Assembly: GCF_021246465.1 (NCBI RefSeq)
Contig: NZ_JAHRHK010000005.1
Span: 42,958 to 106,957, forward strand
Reading direction: 5' to 3'
DNA: 64,000 nt
DNA from: Nocardioides sp. R-C-SC26
GTDB taxonomy: Bacteria; Actinomycetota; Actinomycetes; Propionibacteriales; Nocardioidaceae
The notes under the pieces were generated by a model, which saw only the letters and a list, made by a program, of their open reading frames with translations, did no database searches and was not told where the DNA came from. The stretch's first letter is position 1; each line of letters begins with the position of its first letter. The translations under genes and the position numbers were made by a program. Positions 26,077 to 38,301 of the stretch are shown in pieces.

Positions 26077-27216
26077 GTGAAGTTCCGAGTCGAACGCGAC
26101 GTCTTCGCGGACGCCGTCGCCTGGGCAGCCCGCACGCTCCCGGTTCGCCCGAGCACCCCCGTTCTCGCCGGCCTGTTGATCGAGGCGGGTCCTGACGGAC
26201 TGGTCCTCTCCACCTTCGACTACGAGACCTCAGCGCGTGCGACCCTCGATGCCGAGGTCCACGAGCCCGGATCCGTGCTGGTCAGTGGTCGACTCCTGGC
26301 CGACATCTGTCGAAGCCTTCCGGCGAAGCCCCTCGACCTGACCCTCGACGGCCCCCGCGCTTCGCTGACCTGCGGGTCGGCCCGGTTCAGCCTGCAGACG
26401 ATGCCGGTCGACGAGTACCCGACCATCCCGCAGATGCCCGCAGCCACCGGAACGGTCCCCTCGGAGGTGTTCGCGCACGCCGTCGGCCAGGCGGTCACCG
26501 CCGCAGGACGCGACGACATGCTCCCCGTGCTGACCGGGGTGCGTCTGGAGATCGACGGCACCACGCTCTCGCTGCTGGCCACCGACCGCTTCCGGCTCTC
26601 GCTGCGTGAGCTCGACTGGAGCCCGTCCACGCCCGACGTCAGCGTCGCGGCCCTCGTACCCGCGAAGGTCCTCGGCGACACGGCGCGTTCACTGAGTGCT
26701 GGCGGCGAGGTCACGATCGCCCTGTCCCAGACCGGGGTCGGCGAGGGTCTGATCGGTTTCGAGAGCAAGACCGCCGGCGGCGTTCGACGCACGACCACGC
26801 GGTTGCTCGACGGCGAGTTCCCCAAGGTCCGCAGCCTCTTCCCGAACGAGCGCCTGACCTTCGCTCGTGTCGACAAAGCGACTTTGATCGACTCTCTCAA
26901 GCGCGTCTCCCTGGTCGCGGAACGCAACACCGCGGTCCAGTTGACCTTCGCCGACGGCGTCCTGACGCTCGATGCCGGTTCGGGAGACGAGGCCCAGGCC
27001 TCGGAGGCCGTCGAGTCGACGATCGAGGGCGAGGACCTCACGACGGGCTTCAACCCGCAGTTCCTCCTAGACGGCCTCGGCGCGATCGACGAGCCGGTGG
27101 TCGAACTCGCCTTCACCCAGGCCTCCAAGCCTGTGGTGATGCGCGGCGTCAGCGACGATTCCGATCACGAAGCAGTGTTCCGCTACCTGCTCATGCCGCG
27201 CCGCCTGCTCTCCTGA
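26077..27216 (+). CDS. dnaN: DNA polymerase III beta subunit (sliding clamp)
   Basis: 379 residues forming three tandem clamp domains that encircle DNA and hold polymerase. It starts MKFRVERDVFADAVAWAARTLP at a GTG with GAAGGAG six bases upstream. Conserved clamp features include VLAGLLIEA near residue 30, LLATDRFRL in the middle domain and the C-terminal YLLMPRRL hydrophobic-pocket tail. An upstream extension of the frame into oriC has no family support and was dropped. Confidence 0.97.
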   Translation: MKFRVERDVFADAVAWAARTLPVRPSTPVLAGLLIEAGPDGLVLSTFDYETSARATLDAEVHEPGSVLVSGRLLADICRSLPAKPLDLTLDGPRASLTCGSARFSLQTMPVDEYPTIPQMPAATGTVPSEVFAHAVGQAVTAAGRDDMLPVLTGVRLEIDGTTLSLLATDRFRLSLRELDWSPSTPDVSVAALVPAKVLGDTARSLSAGGEVTIALSQTGVGEGLIGFESKTAGGVRRTTTRLLDGEFPKVRSLFPNERLTFARVDKATLIDSLKRVSLVAERNTAVQLTFADGVLTLDAGSGDEAQASEAVESTIEGEDLTTGFNPQFLLDGLGAIDEPVVELAFTQASKPVVMRGVSDDSDHEAVFRYLLMPRRLLS

Positions 27217-27293
27217 CGGCGCCCGGCCTCCGGCCGACGTTGTCCGGACGTGCTACTCCTGGCTACATCACCGAACAGTGAACGGAGCGCACC

Positions 27294-28196
27294 ATGCACC
27301 TCGGACTCGTCGGCCTCGGCAAGATGGGCGGCAACATGCGCACGCGGATGCGCGATGCGGGCCTGACCGTCGTCGGCTTCGATCACAACCGCGACCTCGC
27401 CGACGTCGGCTCGCTGAGCGAGCTCGTCGACGCGCTGCCCGAGAGTCCTCGTGTGGTGTGGGTGATGGTCCCCGCGGGAGATGCCACGCGCAGCACCATC
27501 CGTGAGTTGGCCGAACTCCTCGGCGACGGCGACCTCGTCGTCGACGGGGGGAACTCCAAGTGGACCGACGACGCGCTCAACGCCGAGATGCTCGCCGAGC
27601 GTGGAATCGGATTCGTCGACTGCGGTGTCTCGGGTGGTGTGTGGGGCCTGAAGAACGGCTACGCGCTGATGGTGGGCGGCAGCACCGACGACGTCGCGAA
27701 GGTCCAGCCGGCCCTCGATGCTCTGCGCCCCGAAGACGGGGGATTCGTGCACGCGGGTACCAAGCCCGGCGCCGGTCACTTTGCCAAGATGGTCCACAAC
27801 GGCATCGAGTACGCCGTCATGCAGGCCTACGCAGAGGGGTGGGAGCTTCTCGAGGCCGCCGACCTCGTCGACGACGTGCCGGCCGTCTTCGACTCCTGGC
27901 GTACCGGCACGGTGATCCGCTCATGGCTGCTGGACCTCCTCGTAGCCGCCCTCGACGACGACCCGCACCTCTCCGAGCTCCGTGGGTACGCCGACGACTC
28001 CGGCGAAGGACGTTGGACCGTCCAGGCGGCGATCGACCACGCCGTCCCGATGAACGTCATCGCCGCGTCGCTCTTCGCGCGGTTCACGTCGCGCCAGGAC
28101 GACAGCCCCGCGATGAAGGCCATCGCGGCCATGCGCAACCAGTTCGGCGGGCACGCCGTCCACACCCCGCCGCCTCCCGGCGGCGACGCGGACTGA
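27294..28196 (+). CDS. gnd: 6-phosphogluconate dehydrogenase (decarboxylating), short form
   Basis: 300-residue cytoplasmic enzyme converting 6-phosphogluconate to ribulose 5-phosphate in the pentose phosphate pathway. It has an N-terminal Rossmann motif GLVGLGKMGGNM (4-15), a substrate signature VDGGNSKW near residue 83, GVSGGVWGL near 113 and the helical-domain GAGHFAKMVHNGIEYA near 160. The length matches the short dimeric class. ATG start with GGAG upstream. Its location between dnaN and recF is conserved in actinobacteria. It converges on the DUF2752 gene with only 15 bp between the stops. Confidence 0.94.
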   Translation: MHLGLVGLGKMGGNMRTRMRDAGLTVVGFDHNRDLADVGSLSELVDALPESPRVVWVMVPAGDATRSTIRELAELLGDGDLVVDGGNSKWTDDALNAEMLAERGIGFVDCGVSGGVWGLKNGYALMVGGSTDDVAKVQPALDALRPEDGGFVHAGTKPGAGHFAKMVHNGIEYAVMQAYAEGWELLEAADLVDDVPAVFDSWRTGTVIRSWLLDLLVAALDDDPHLSELRGYADDSGEGRWTVQAAIDHAVPMNVIAASLFARFTSRQDDSPAMKAIAAMRNQFGGHAVHTPPPPGGDAD

Positions 28197-28211
28197 CGAT
28201 CGCCTGTGACA

Positions 28212-28601
28212 CTAGAACGCCGAGACGAGCCGCACCGCGGCGAAGCCCAGCCAGGCGACCACGATCGCCACGATCACCGGGCGGCGCACCACCACGTCGA
28301 GGTCCGGTGCAGCACGTCGACGCACCAGCGCGAACACGACGGCAAGCACGAGGGCAGCCGCCAGCACCATCGAGACCACGCCGAACGGGTTCGCCGTCAG
28401 CGAGTCGGACCATCTGCCGTGCATCGCATAGACCCAGGCGCGGGTGAGACCGCAGCCGGGGCACGGCAGACCCGTCAGCATCCGGAACGGACAGATGATC
28501 GGACCGTCCTCGATGCCGTCGGGGGAGAGCAGCGCCGCCGTCGCGAGAGCACCGACGGCGCCGACCGCCACCACGTGGGTGACGACGATGCCGCCAGGCA
28601 T
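28212..28601 (-). CDS. DUF2752 family small membrane protein
   Basis: 129 residues with three likely membrane segments: near 6-25, 65-85 (VVSMVLAAALVLAVVFALV) and 100-125. The DUF2752 signature CPFRMLTGLPCPGCGLTRAW lies near residue 38, with three cysteines that could hold a metal or form disulfides. The family has no established function. ATG at 28601 lies 17 bases after the upstream GYF_2/TM2 gene, so the two are probably one unit, and their pairing suggests a shared membrane role. Confidence 0.85.
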   Translation of the reverse strand: MPGGIVVTHVVAVGAVGALATAALLSPDGIEDGPIICPFRMLTGLPCPGCGLTRAWVYAMHGRWSDSLTANPFGVVSMVLAAALVLAVVFALVRRRAAPDLDVVVRRPVIVAIVVAWLGFAAVRLVSAF

Positions 28602-28618
28602 CCGATCGGTCGAGACGT

Positions 28619-29062
28619 TCAGCGCAGCGGCCTGCCGTCCGCGTCCGGCACCTTGCGCAGGATGATCAGGATCAGGTCGATGAGGGCCCAGATCCCCAAC
28701 CCACCACAGGTGAAGAGCTTCAGCAGCCCCAGACCCGTGTACCCCAAGTAGAAGCGGTCGACCCCGAAGACCCCGACGAGCCAGGAGATGATCGCGGTGA
28801 CGACCATGTCCTTGTCGGAGAAGACCCCGGGAACCTCCTTGGCGGGGAACCAGTTGGCGGCGGTCGCGGACCGGATCATCGCGTCCGGCTTGAGCGAGCC
28901 GTCGCGCGCCATGTGCGCGATCTGATTGATGTCGTAGGGCCCGTGCTCCTGGCCCATCGCCGAGATGAAGTACGGGCCGCTCGGAGCGGGAGCGCCATAG
29001 GGCGGCGGAGGCGGCGGAGGCGGCGGAGGCGGCGGAGGCGCGCCGTACGGAGGTTGCGTCAT
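28619..29062 (-). CDS. GYF_2 and TM2 domain membrane protein with polyproline N-terminus
   Basis: 147 residues. It opens MTQPPYGAP, then a run of about 13 prolines, then a GYF_2/DUF4339 domain (residues about 30-82: GPYFISAMGQEHGPYDINQ, WFPAKEVPGVF), then a TM2 domain with two membrane helices (VVTAIISWLVGVFGVDRFYL; GIWALIDLILIILRK). GYF-type domains bind proline-rich peptides, so this protein could bind its own or another polyproline tract. The ATG follows TACTCT by seven bases on the minus strand, a leaderless promoter. Divergent from recF. Confidence 0.87.
   Translation of the reverse strand: MTQPPYGAPPPPPPPPPPPPPYGAPAPSGPYFISAMGQEHGPYDINQIAHMARDGSLKPDAMIRSATAANWFPAKEVPGVFSDKDMVVTAIISWLVGVFGVDRFYLGYTGLGLLKLFTCGGLGIWALIDLILIILRKVPDADGRPLR
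28994..29040. repeat. 9-bp microsatellite encoding polyproline
   Basis: On the plus strand a GGCGGCGGA unit repeats about four times; read on the minus strand it gives the proline run of the GYF_2/TM2 protein. The unit is a multiple of three, so slippage would change the length of the tract without breaking the frame. Confidence 0.8.
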
Positions 29063-29119
29063 GGTCCCCAGAGTAGGAGATCGAGCACCGGCCGAGGCAC
29101 CATGAAGTCGGGCCGCGAC

Positions 29120-29125
29120 TAGGAT
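29120..29125 (+). promoter_or_regulatory. -10 element of recF
   Basis: TAGGAT at 29120-29125 would start a transcript near 29132 with a leader of about 50 bases carrying the GAGGGGAG ribosome site of recF. No clear -35. Confidence 0.4.
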
Positions 29126-29184
29126 CACCCAGGGTCTGGACGACGCGCACGGCGTTGCGCCGCCGTCGGGGCGAGGGGAGCGAC

Positions 29185-30339
29185 ATGCACGTCTCGCACC
29201 TGGCGCTGCACGATTTCCGCTCCTACGACGTCGTCGACCTGGAGATCGACCCGGGCGTCACGGCGTTCGTCGGCCGCAACGGCCAGGGCAAGACCAATCT
29301 CGTCGAGGCGATCGACTACCTCTCCCGGCTGGCCTCGCACCGCGTCGCCAGCGACACACCCCTGGTGCGTGCCGGCGCCGAGCGGGCGATCGTGCGAGCG
29401 GCCGTCGTCAAGGACGGCCGGACCGCGGTGCTCGAAGTCGAGATCCACCCCGGAAAGTCGAATAAGGGACGAATAAATAAGTCGACATTATCGCGGGTCC
29501 GGGAGCTCATCGGACTGGTCCGCACGGTCGTCTTCTCACCCGATGACCTCGTGCTGGTCAAGGGCGACCCGTCGTCGAGGCGACGGTTCCTCGACGACCT
29601 GATCGTCTTGGAGACGCCTCGGATGGCCGGGGTCCTGGCCGACTACGACCGGGTGCTGAAGCAGCGTGCGACGCTGCTCAAGACGGCGGGCCACGCGCGT
29701 CGCGGAGGGTCCACCCAGACGGCGGCGCTCGCGACACTCGATGTCTGGGACGCGCATCTGGCACGCACCGGCGCCGAGCTGCTGGCCCACCGGCTCGAGA
29801 TCGCCAGCCGACTCCGGCCGCTGGTCGGCAGCGCGTACGCCATGGTCGCTCGCGGCGCCTCGCGGGACGACGCCACGATCACCTATCGGCCCAGCTTCGA
29901 CGTCGACGTCGAGGAGCGCGACCACGGCAATCTCATCGAGACGCTGCTCGCTGAGCTCGCCCGACGCCGCGACGACGAGCTCGATCGGGGCGTCTGCCTC
30001 GTCGGTCCTCACCGCGACGACCTGCTCCTCGAGCTCGGCACCGGGTCGGCGTCCGAGCGGTTGCCGGTCAAGGGATACGCCTCGCACGGAGAGAGCTGGT
30101 CGGTTGCACTCGCCTTGCGACTGGCCTCCTACGAACTCCTGCGCGTCGACGGCGACGATCCGATCCTCGTGCTCGACGACGTCTTCGCCGAGCTCGACAC
30201 CGGACGACGCGACCAGCTCGCCGAGCACGTGGCCGACGCCGAGCAGGTGCTCGTCACAGCGGCCGTCCCCGACGACGTGCCGGAGGTCCTGCGCGGGGTG
30301 CGGTTCGACGTCGCGGGCGGGACGGTGACCCGTGCCTGA
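29185..30339 (+). CDS. recF: DNA replication and repair protein RecF
   Basis: 384-residue SMC/ABC-type ATPase that loads RecA at gaps. Walker [15 protein letters not shown] lies near residues 31-44, the ABC signature is in [16 protein letters not shown], and Walker B is [12 protein letters not shown] near 330. ATG start with GAGGGGAG nearby. Unusual: codons 92-102 or so (29455-29493) form an AT-rich island of about 36 percent GC with codons otherwise avoided here (AAT, ATA, ACA, TTA), coding [12 protein letters not shown] at a normally conserved place. The last eight bases overlap dciA. Confidence 0.95.
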   Translation: MHVSHLALHDFRSYDVVDLEIDPGVTAFVGRNGQGKTNLVEAIDYLSRLASHRVASDTPLVRAGAERAIVRAAVVKDGRTAVLEVEIHPGKSNKGRINKSTLSRVRELIGLVRTVVFSPDDLVLVKGDPSSRRRFLDDLIVLETPRMAGVLADYDRVLKQRATLLKTAGHARRGGSTQTAALATLDVWDAHLARTGAELLAHRLEIASRLRPLVGSAYAMVARGASRDDATITYRPSFDVDVEERDHGNLIETLLAELARRRDDELDRGVCLVGPHRDDLLLELGTGSASERLPVKGYASHGESWSVALALRLASYELLRVDGDDPILVLDDVFAELDTGRRDQLAEHVADAEQVLVTAAVPDDVPEVLRGVRFDVAGGTVTRA

Positions 30340-30970
30340 GCAGGAACACCCCTCAGAGTCCGGAGGCGACCGAGCCGACGACCAGCACCCGAACGCCCCT
30401 GACTCCGCCGAGGCTGATTCGGCCGTCGACCACGACGACACCGGCCTCGACCTCGCACGGGCGGCGGCGCGAGCTGCGGCCGGAGCCGGCGTGCCGGCGA
30501 AGCGACGTCGTCGAGGCTCGGGTCGCGCAGGTGACGGGAAGGAATCAGGCGGTCGAGGACGCGGCACCGGGCGCGACCGACTCGGCGGGTACAGCGGAGC
30601 GCACCCTGACGAGCGCGACCCCCAGCTGCTCGACGGCGAGCTGGGCCGCCTCGTGGGCGAGCGGGGCTGGGCACTGCCGCTGAGGGTGCGGGGCGTGTTC
30701 GCCCGGTGGGCCGAGATCGTCGGCGCGGAGATCGCCGAGCATGCTCAGCCGGAGTCGTTCGACGACGGACGGCTCGTCGTCCGCACCGCCTCCACGGCCT
30801 GGGCCACCCAACTGAAGCTGCTCGCGCCGACGCTCGTGCGCCGTCTCAACGACGAGCTCGGCGACGGCACCGTGACCGTCGTCGAGGTGCGCGGACCCAA
30901 CGCCCCGAGCTGGAAGAAGGGCCTGCGATCGGTCCGCGACGGCCGCGGACCGCGCGACACCTACGGCTGA
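30332..30970 (+). CDS. dciA: DciA-like DUF721 protein (replicative helicase operation)
   Basis: 212 residues. A disordered acidic and then Lys/Arg/Gly-rich N-terminus (1-90) precedes a DUF721 domain (about 100-200: [46 protein letters not shown]). In Mycobacterium tuberculosis the equivalent gene between recF and gyrB is DciA, which helps DnaB helicase act at forks in bacteria lacking DnaC. GTG start overlapping recF by eight bases, so co-translated. Confidence 0.9.
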   Translation: MPEQEHPSESGGDRADDQHPNAPDSAEADSAVDHDDTGLDLARAAARAAAGAGVPAKRRRRGSGRAGDGKESGGRGRGTGRDRLGGYSGAHPDERDPQLLDGELGRLVGERGWALPLRVRGVFARWAEIVGAEIAEHAQPESFDDGRLVVRTASTAWATQLKLLAPTLVRRLNDELGDGTVTVVEVRGPNAPSWKKGLRSVRDGRGPRDTYG

Positions 30971-31128
30971 TCCAGGCTGAGCCACGATCGCTGGACCGGA
31001 GGTATCGGGGGCGGACCCACCCCCTCTGAAGCCGTCCTGGACACCTGAGAACGCCTCTGAGGGCCGATTCCGTCCAAACTTCGGGCCCTCTCCCGAAGCA
31101 GAACGCTGGTATCAGGCCGTGTGCAGGC

Positions 31129-31134
31129 TAAACT
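31129..31134 (+). promoter_or_regulatory. -10 element of the gyrBA operon
   Basis: TAAACT in the 283-bp gap before gyrB, with no strong -35. Transcription from about 31141 would give a leader of about 110 bases. A partial inverted repeat (GAGGGCC near 31059, GGGCCCTC near 31083) lies upstream and may terminate dciA. Confidence 0.45.
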
Positions 31135-31253
31135 AGCCAGTGGGCCGCCCGTCCTTCTCGTGCGGCCTTCGTCGTGTCCGGCAGCCTCGCCCGGCACGTG
31201 GCCCGGCTCGTAGGAACCGGCGCCGGATCCGCCCACACGTGAAGAGGTCCTGC

Positions 31254-33401
31254 GTGACTGAGGAGTCCACCCCCCAGGTCAGTCAGACCCCTGACGACGG
31301 TCAGCCTGACGTCGCGATCGAGCCCGGCAACGAGACGAGCGGACTGCGCAGCTCCACCGTCGACGCCGAGTACGACGCCTCGGCGATCCAGGTCCTCGAG
31401 GGCCTTGAGGCGGTGCGCAAGCGCCCCGGCATGTACATCGGCTCGACCGGTGAGCGTGGCCTGCACCACCTGATCTGGGAGATCGTCAACAACTCAGTCG
31501 ACGAGGCACTGGCCGGTCACTGCGACCGGATCGTGATGACACTCTGCGCCGACGGGGCGGTGCGCGTCGAGGACAACGGTCGCGGCATCCCCACCGACAC
31601 CGCGCCAGGCCAGGAGCTCCCCGCGGCGACGCTGGCGCTGACCGTCCTCCACGCAGGCGGCAAGTTCGGCGGCGGCGGGTACAAGGTGTCGGGCGGTCTG
31701 CACGGCGTCGGCGTCTCGGTCGTGAACGCGCTGTCCAGCCGTCTCGTTCTCGAGATCCGCAACCGCGGCCATCTGTGGCAGCAGACGTTCCAGCTGGGAG
31801 AGCCTGACGGGCCGCTCGAGCAGGTGCGCCCGCTCGAGGACGGCGAGGGCACCGGGACGACGGTCACGTGGTACGCCAGCCCCGAGATCTTCGAGACGAC
31901 GAACTACTCGCTGGAGACCATCAGCACCCGCATCCGTGAGATGGCGTTCCTCAACAAGGGCCTGGAGATCGTCGTCCGCGACGAGCGCCCCCAGGCCGAG
32001 GAGCTGATCGAGGCCGTCGAGGACGACACGGTCGACAACGCTGTCGACTCCGCCGGGCACGACGCACTTCGTCGCGCCGAGGAGGGGGGCATCGAGCAGG
32101 TCTTCCGCTACGACCGCGGTCTGGTCGACTTCGTGGAGCATCTCAACCGCCGCAAGGACAAGGCGAACCTCACCGTCATCAGCTTCGAGGCGGAGACGCC
32201 GGACGCGGTGGAGAACCACATGAGTCTCGAGGTGGCGATGCAGTGGAACACCTCCTTCACCGAGTCGGTCCACACCTTCGCCAACACCATCAACACCCAT
32301 GAGGGCGGCACCCACGAAGAGGGCTTCCGCGCCGCACTCACCTCGCTGGTCAACCACTGGGGCGAGGAGTGGGGCCTGATCAAGAAGCGCGAGGACCGCG
32401 TCAGCGGCGACGACATCCGCGAGGGCCTGACCGCGATCGTCTCGGTCAAGCTCGGCGAGCCGCAGTTCGAGGGCCAGACCAAGACCAAGCTCGGCAACAC
32501 CGAGGCCAAGGGCTTCACCCAGCGGATCGTCAACGACCAGCTCGGCGCCTGGCTGGAGCAGAACCCGGCCGAGGGCAAGGACATCATCCGCAAGGCCCAG
32601 GCCGCGGCATCCGCCCGGATCGCCGCGCGCAAGGCCCGTGACCTCGCGCGCAACCGCAAGGGACTGCTCGGCGGCGGAGGCCTTCCGGGCAAGCTGCGCG
32701 ACTGCAGCTCGCGCAACCCCGAGGAGTGCGAGGTCTTCATCGTCGAGGGCGACTCCGCCGGCGGCTCGGCGGTGATGGGGCGTGAGAACCGGATCCAGGC
32801 GATCCTGCCGATCCGGGGAAAGATCCTCAACGTCGAGAAGGCACGCATCGACAAGGTGCTGGCCAACACCGAGGTGCAGGCCATCATCTCCGCCCTCGGC
32901 ACCGGTATCCACGAAGAGTTCAGCCTCGAGAAGCTGCGGTACCACAAGATCGTGCTGATGGCCGACGCCGACGTCGACGGCCACCACATCAACACCCTGC
33001 TGCTGACGCTGCTGTTCCGCTTCATGCGCCCCCTGATCGAGGCCGGGCACGTGTACCTCGCGCAGCCGCCGCTGTACCGGATCAAGTGGAACAAGCCGCA
33101 CGAGCACGAGTACGTCTTCTCCGACGCCGAGCGCGACGCCGTGATCCGCGACGGGCAGGAGCACGGAAAGAAGCTGCCCAAGGAGGCCCCGATCCAGCGG
33201 TACAAGGGTCTGGGTGAGATGAACGCCGACGAGCTGTGGGAGACCACGCTCGACCCCGACCAGCGTGTGCTGCTGCAGGTGACGCTGGAGGACGCCGCGC
33301 AGGCCGACGAGATCTTCTCGATCCTGATGGGCGAGGACGTCGAGCAGCGTCGCTCCTTCATCCAACGCAACGCCAAAGACGTCCGCTTCCTCGACATCTG
33401 A
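31254..33401 (+). CDS. gyrB: DNA gyrase subunit B
   Basis: 715-residue ATPase subunit of gyrase. GHKL ATP site: [14 protein letters not shown] near residue 78 and the lid [15 protein letters not shown] near 145. [18 protein letters not shown] near 497 and [11 protein letters not shown] near 570. The ending [17 protein letters not shown] is typical. The start is taken as GTG at 31254, six bases after GAAGAGG; a GTG 15 bases upstream and longer readings are less likely. gyrA follows after 20 bp. Confidence 0.97.
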   Translation: MTEESTPQVSQTPDDGQPDVAIEPGNETSGLRSSTVDAEYDASAIQVLEGLEAVRKRPGMYIGSTGERGLHHLIWEIVNNSVDEALAGHCDRIVMTLCADGAVRVEDNGRGIPTDTAPGQELPAATLALTVLHAGGKFGGGGYKVSGGLHGVGVSVVNALSSRLVLEIRNRGHLWQQTFQLGEPDGPLEQVRPLEDGEGTGTTVTWYASPEIFETTNYSLETISTRIREMAFLNKGLEIVVRDERPQAEELIEAVEDDTVDNAVDSAGHDALRRAEEGGIEQVFRYDRGLVDFVEHLNRRKDKANLTVISFEAETPDAVENHMSLEVAMQWNTSFTESVHTFANTINTHEGGTHEEGFRAALTSLVNHWGEEWGLIKKREDRVSGDDIREGLTAIVSVKLGEPQFEGQTKTKLGNTEAKGFTQRIVNDQLGAWLEQNPAEGKDIIRKAQAAASARIAARKARDLARNRKGLLGGGGLPGKLRDCSSRNPEECEVFIVEGDSAGGSAVMGRENRIQAILPIRGKILNVEKARIDKVLANTEVQAIISALGTGIHEEFSLEKLRYHKIVLMADADVDGHHINTLLLTLLFRFMRPLIEAGHVYLAQPPLYRIKWNKPHEHEYVFSDAERDAVIRDGQEHGKKLPKEAPIQRYKGLGEMNADELWETTLDPDQRVLLQVTLEDAAQADEIFSILMGEDVEQRRSFIQRNAKDVRFLDI

Positions 33402-33421
33402 CCAGCTGAGAGAACTGACTG

Positions 33422-36144
<2,723 letters not shown>

Positions 36145-36145
<1 letters not shown>

Positions 36146-36678
36146 TGAGCGACCGCCCCGGCTCGCCGTCCGCACCCTCGCGCCCGACCGACCAGTCCGG
36201 CACGGCCGTCCGCCCCGGACTCGCGGAGCGACTCCAGGCCAAGCTCGGCGCTGCCGCCGACCAGGCCCGCGCCGCGAAGGCCGCGCCGACCGCATCGCCG
36301 GCTCGTGGTCCGCGACGGGCCCGGCTCCGGCTGACCCGGATCGACCCGTGGTCGGTCATGAAGAGCGCGTTCCTGCTCTCGATCGCCTTCGCCGTCGTCA
36401 CCGTCGTCGCGGTCGCGGTGGTGTGGGAGGTGCTCAGTGCCGCTGGCGTCTGGACCTCGATCAACGACACTGTGCGCGATCTGCTGCAGGATCCGTCCAG
36501 CTCGGACTTCGACATCGAGGACTACCTCGGCACCTCGCGGGTGCTCGGGTTCACGATGCTCGTCGCCGCCGTCGACGTCGTGCTGATCACGGCGATGGCC
36601 ACGCTCGGGGCCTTCCTCTACAACATGTCGGCCGCCCTGCTCGGCGGCATCGACGTCACGCTCTCCGAGGAGAACTGA
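36145..36678 (+). CDS. DUF3566 domain membrane protein
   Basis: 177 residues. A disordered N-terminus (1-55) leads to a conserved RLTRIDPWSVMKSAFLLS segment and two membrane helices (about 72-95 and 130-160). The gene follows gyrA in most actinobacteria (Rv0007 in mycobacteria), and the family is suspected to act in envelope or division but has no settled function. The TGATG overlap with gyrA means translational coupling, making it part of the gyrB-gyrA operon. Confidence 0.88.
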
Positions 36679-36730
36679 GCTTCCCGAGCGACGCCTGAAC
36701 CGAGGGATCGAGCCACTCGGAGTTCTGGCC

Positions 36731-36749
36731 GAGCCGGCGCTGCCGGCTC
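36731..36749 (+). terminator. Hairpin after the gyrB-gyrA-DUF3566 operon
   Basis: GAGCCGGC, a three-base loop, GCCGGCTC, 52 bp after the DUF3566 stop. A compact GC stem without a T tract; moderate support. Confidence 0.5.
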
Positions 36750-36815
36750 AGGTCCGTGGACTGGCGACCGATTGCAGGGTGACCATCCCCTGCAGGCCGT
36801 CGTCCAGGAATCGCC

Positions 36816-38177
36816 ATGTCGCCGCACCGACCCCCCGTGCGGTGTCGGTGGCGGCGGGTCGTGACCGCGAGCGCTGCTGTGCTCGCCGTCGTCGGCGCGC
36901 CCTCCCCGACGCCAGCGCCGCATCCGGTCCCGATCCGGACCACAGCGCCCTCGGAGAGCCGGGCAGCGTCGCGGATCGTGGCGGACGCGGTACCGAGCGC
37001 CGCTGTGCTGCGGGCCCTGCCAGACGCAGCACGCCGTCCGGGCCACCTCCCGCGGTTGGTGCCGACCGCGCGCACCTTCGAGCTCGCCTCGCGTCCCGGA
37101 GCACCGTTGACGGTCTACCTCGACGTCACCGGACACACCGTGCGCGACGGGCTCTGGGTCGACAGCTACGGCGGCGGTGCCGCGGTGGAGGCGCCGGCCT
37201 ACGAGGAGCCGGGCGGGCGGTCACCCGGGGTGGTCAGCGCCCGCGAGGCGGCCTGGATCCAGCAGGTGTGGGCCGGCGTCGCCGACGACTTCGCGGCGTG
37301 GGACGTGAACGTGACGACCATCGAGCCACCCGAGTCCGACCTCGTGCGCGCCGATGACCACGATCCCCGATACGGAGTGCGGGTCGTCGTCACGCGTGCG
37401 GAGCCGTGGACGCCGCGCTGCGACTGCTCGGGCCTGGCTTGGCGGGGTCTGTTCGACGACGTCGGGGAGGTGAACCGGCGCAACGGCATCGTCTGGGTGT
37501 TCACCGGCGTGCTCCGCTCCGTGCCGTCCTGGGTTGCAGCGACCGCGAGCCACGAGATCGGGCACGCCTTCGGGCTGCGCCACCACGGGGTCCGGACGCC
37601 GGGCGGCGCCGCACAGGAGTACTACACCGGCCGCGCGCCGTGGGCGCCGATCATGGGTGCGCCCCATCTCAATCCCGTCGTCCAGTGGTCGCGTGGCGAC
37701 TACGCGGGCGCCGACAACGACCAGGACGACCTCGCCGTGATCGGCGCCCATGCCTCACCCGTCCGCGACGACTATCCCGACGACCCCGGACTGCTCGGCA
37801 TCGTCCCCCTGCGCGGGTTCGGCTCGACGGTGCGCGGCGTCATCGGTCCGGGCGACGTCGATGTGTTCAGCGTGCTGGTGGTGCGACCGGGGCGGTACCG
37901 GATCGCCGTGCGGCCCGCCGTCCGCCCCTCGGCGCTCGACGTCGCGGTGGACGTGCAGTCGGCCCTGGGACGTCGCCTGGCGTGGGTCGCGCCGTGGACA
38001 CGGCGGCAGGACAGCGTGACCAGCCTCGGCACCGACGCCAAGCGCACGCTGCGCCTGGGCGTGGGACGCCACTTCATCGGCATCACCGGCGCCGGGCAGG
38101 GCGACCCTCAGGCCGGCGGATACTCCTCCTACGGTGCGATCGGAGCATGGGAGGCCACGGTGACCCGGGTGCGCTGA
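36816..38177 (+). CDS. Secreted zinc metalloprotease-like protein
   Basis: 453 residues with a basic N-terminus and hydrophobic core (VVTASAAVLAVVGAP, about 15-30), so exported. A region beginning LTVYLDVTGHTV near residue 98 resembles the N-terminus of metzincin-like domains. The zinc motif HEIGHAFGLRHHG lies near residue 247 (HExxHxxGLRHH), and a downstream IMGAPH turn resembles a Met-turn. The C-terminal 110 residues (VIGPGDVDVFSVLV) look like a pre-peptidase C-terminal domain. The substrate is unknown. It stands alone after the gyr operon, with its own weak AGGAA ribosome site. Confidence 0.78.
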   Translation: MSPHRPPVRCRWRRVVTASAAVLAVVGAPSPTPAPHPVPIRTTAPSESRAASRIVADAVPSAAVLRALPDAARRPGHLPRLVPTARTFELASRPGAPLTVYLDVTGHTVRDGLWVDSYGGGAAVEAPAYEEPGGRSPGVVSAREAAWIQQVWAGVADDFAAWDVNVTTIEPPESDLVRADDHDPRYGVRVVVTRAEPWTPRCDCSGLAWRGLFDDVGEVNRRNGIVWVFTGVLRSVPSWVAATASHEIGHAFGLRHHGVRTPGGAAQEYYTGRAPWAPIMGAPHLNPVVQWSRGDYAGADNDQDDLAVIGAHASPVRDDYPDDPGLLGIVPLRGFGSTVRGVIGPGDVDVFSVLVVRPGRYRIAVRPAVRPSALDVAVDVQSALGRRLAWVAPWTRRQDSVTSLGTDAKRTLRLGVGRHFIGITGAGQGDPQAGGYSSYGAIGAWEATVTRVR

Positions 38178-38183
38178 GGTCGG

Positions 38184-38268
38184 GGTCTCGTGACGCTCGC
38201 TGCGCTCGCTCCTCGACCGCCGGGGCTGGTGGTGGTCAAGGGGTCGCTCCGCGACCGTCACGCGACCC
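38184..38268. repeat. Two inverted copies of the dispersed palindrome family
   Basis: Copy 1 (38184-38223, minus orientation) runs GGTCTCGTGACG, a CGCTCGCTGCGCTCGCT-like core, then CTCGACCGCCGG. Copy 2 (about 38227-38268, plus orientation) has GGTGGTGGTCAAGG, core GGTCGCTCCGCGACC, then GTCACGCGACC. Their outer ends match the elements at 3.3, 14.3, 43.3 and 49.5 kb, but the cores differ. The pair resembles bacterial interspersed mosaic elements. Confidence 0.7.
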
Positions 38269-38301
38269 GTAACCCACCGCCACGTGTGACGTTGTGCACA
38301 T

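Noticed and set aside
27217..27293. Terminator after dnaN
   Set aside because: Only a weak GC stem (CGGCC-TC-CGGCC) is visible, indistinguishable from background in this composition.
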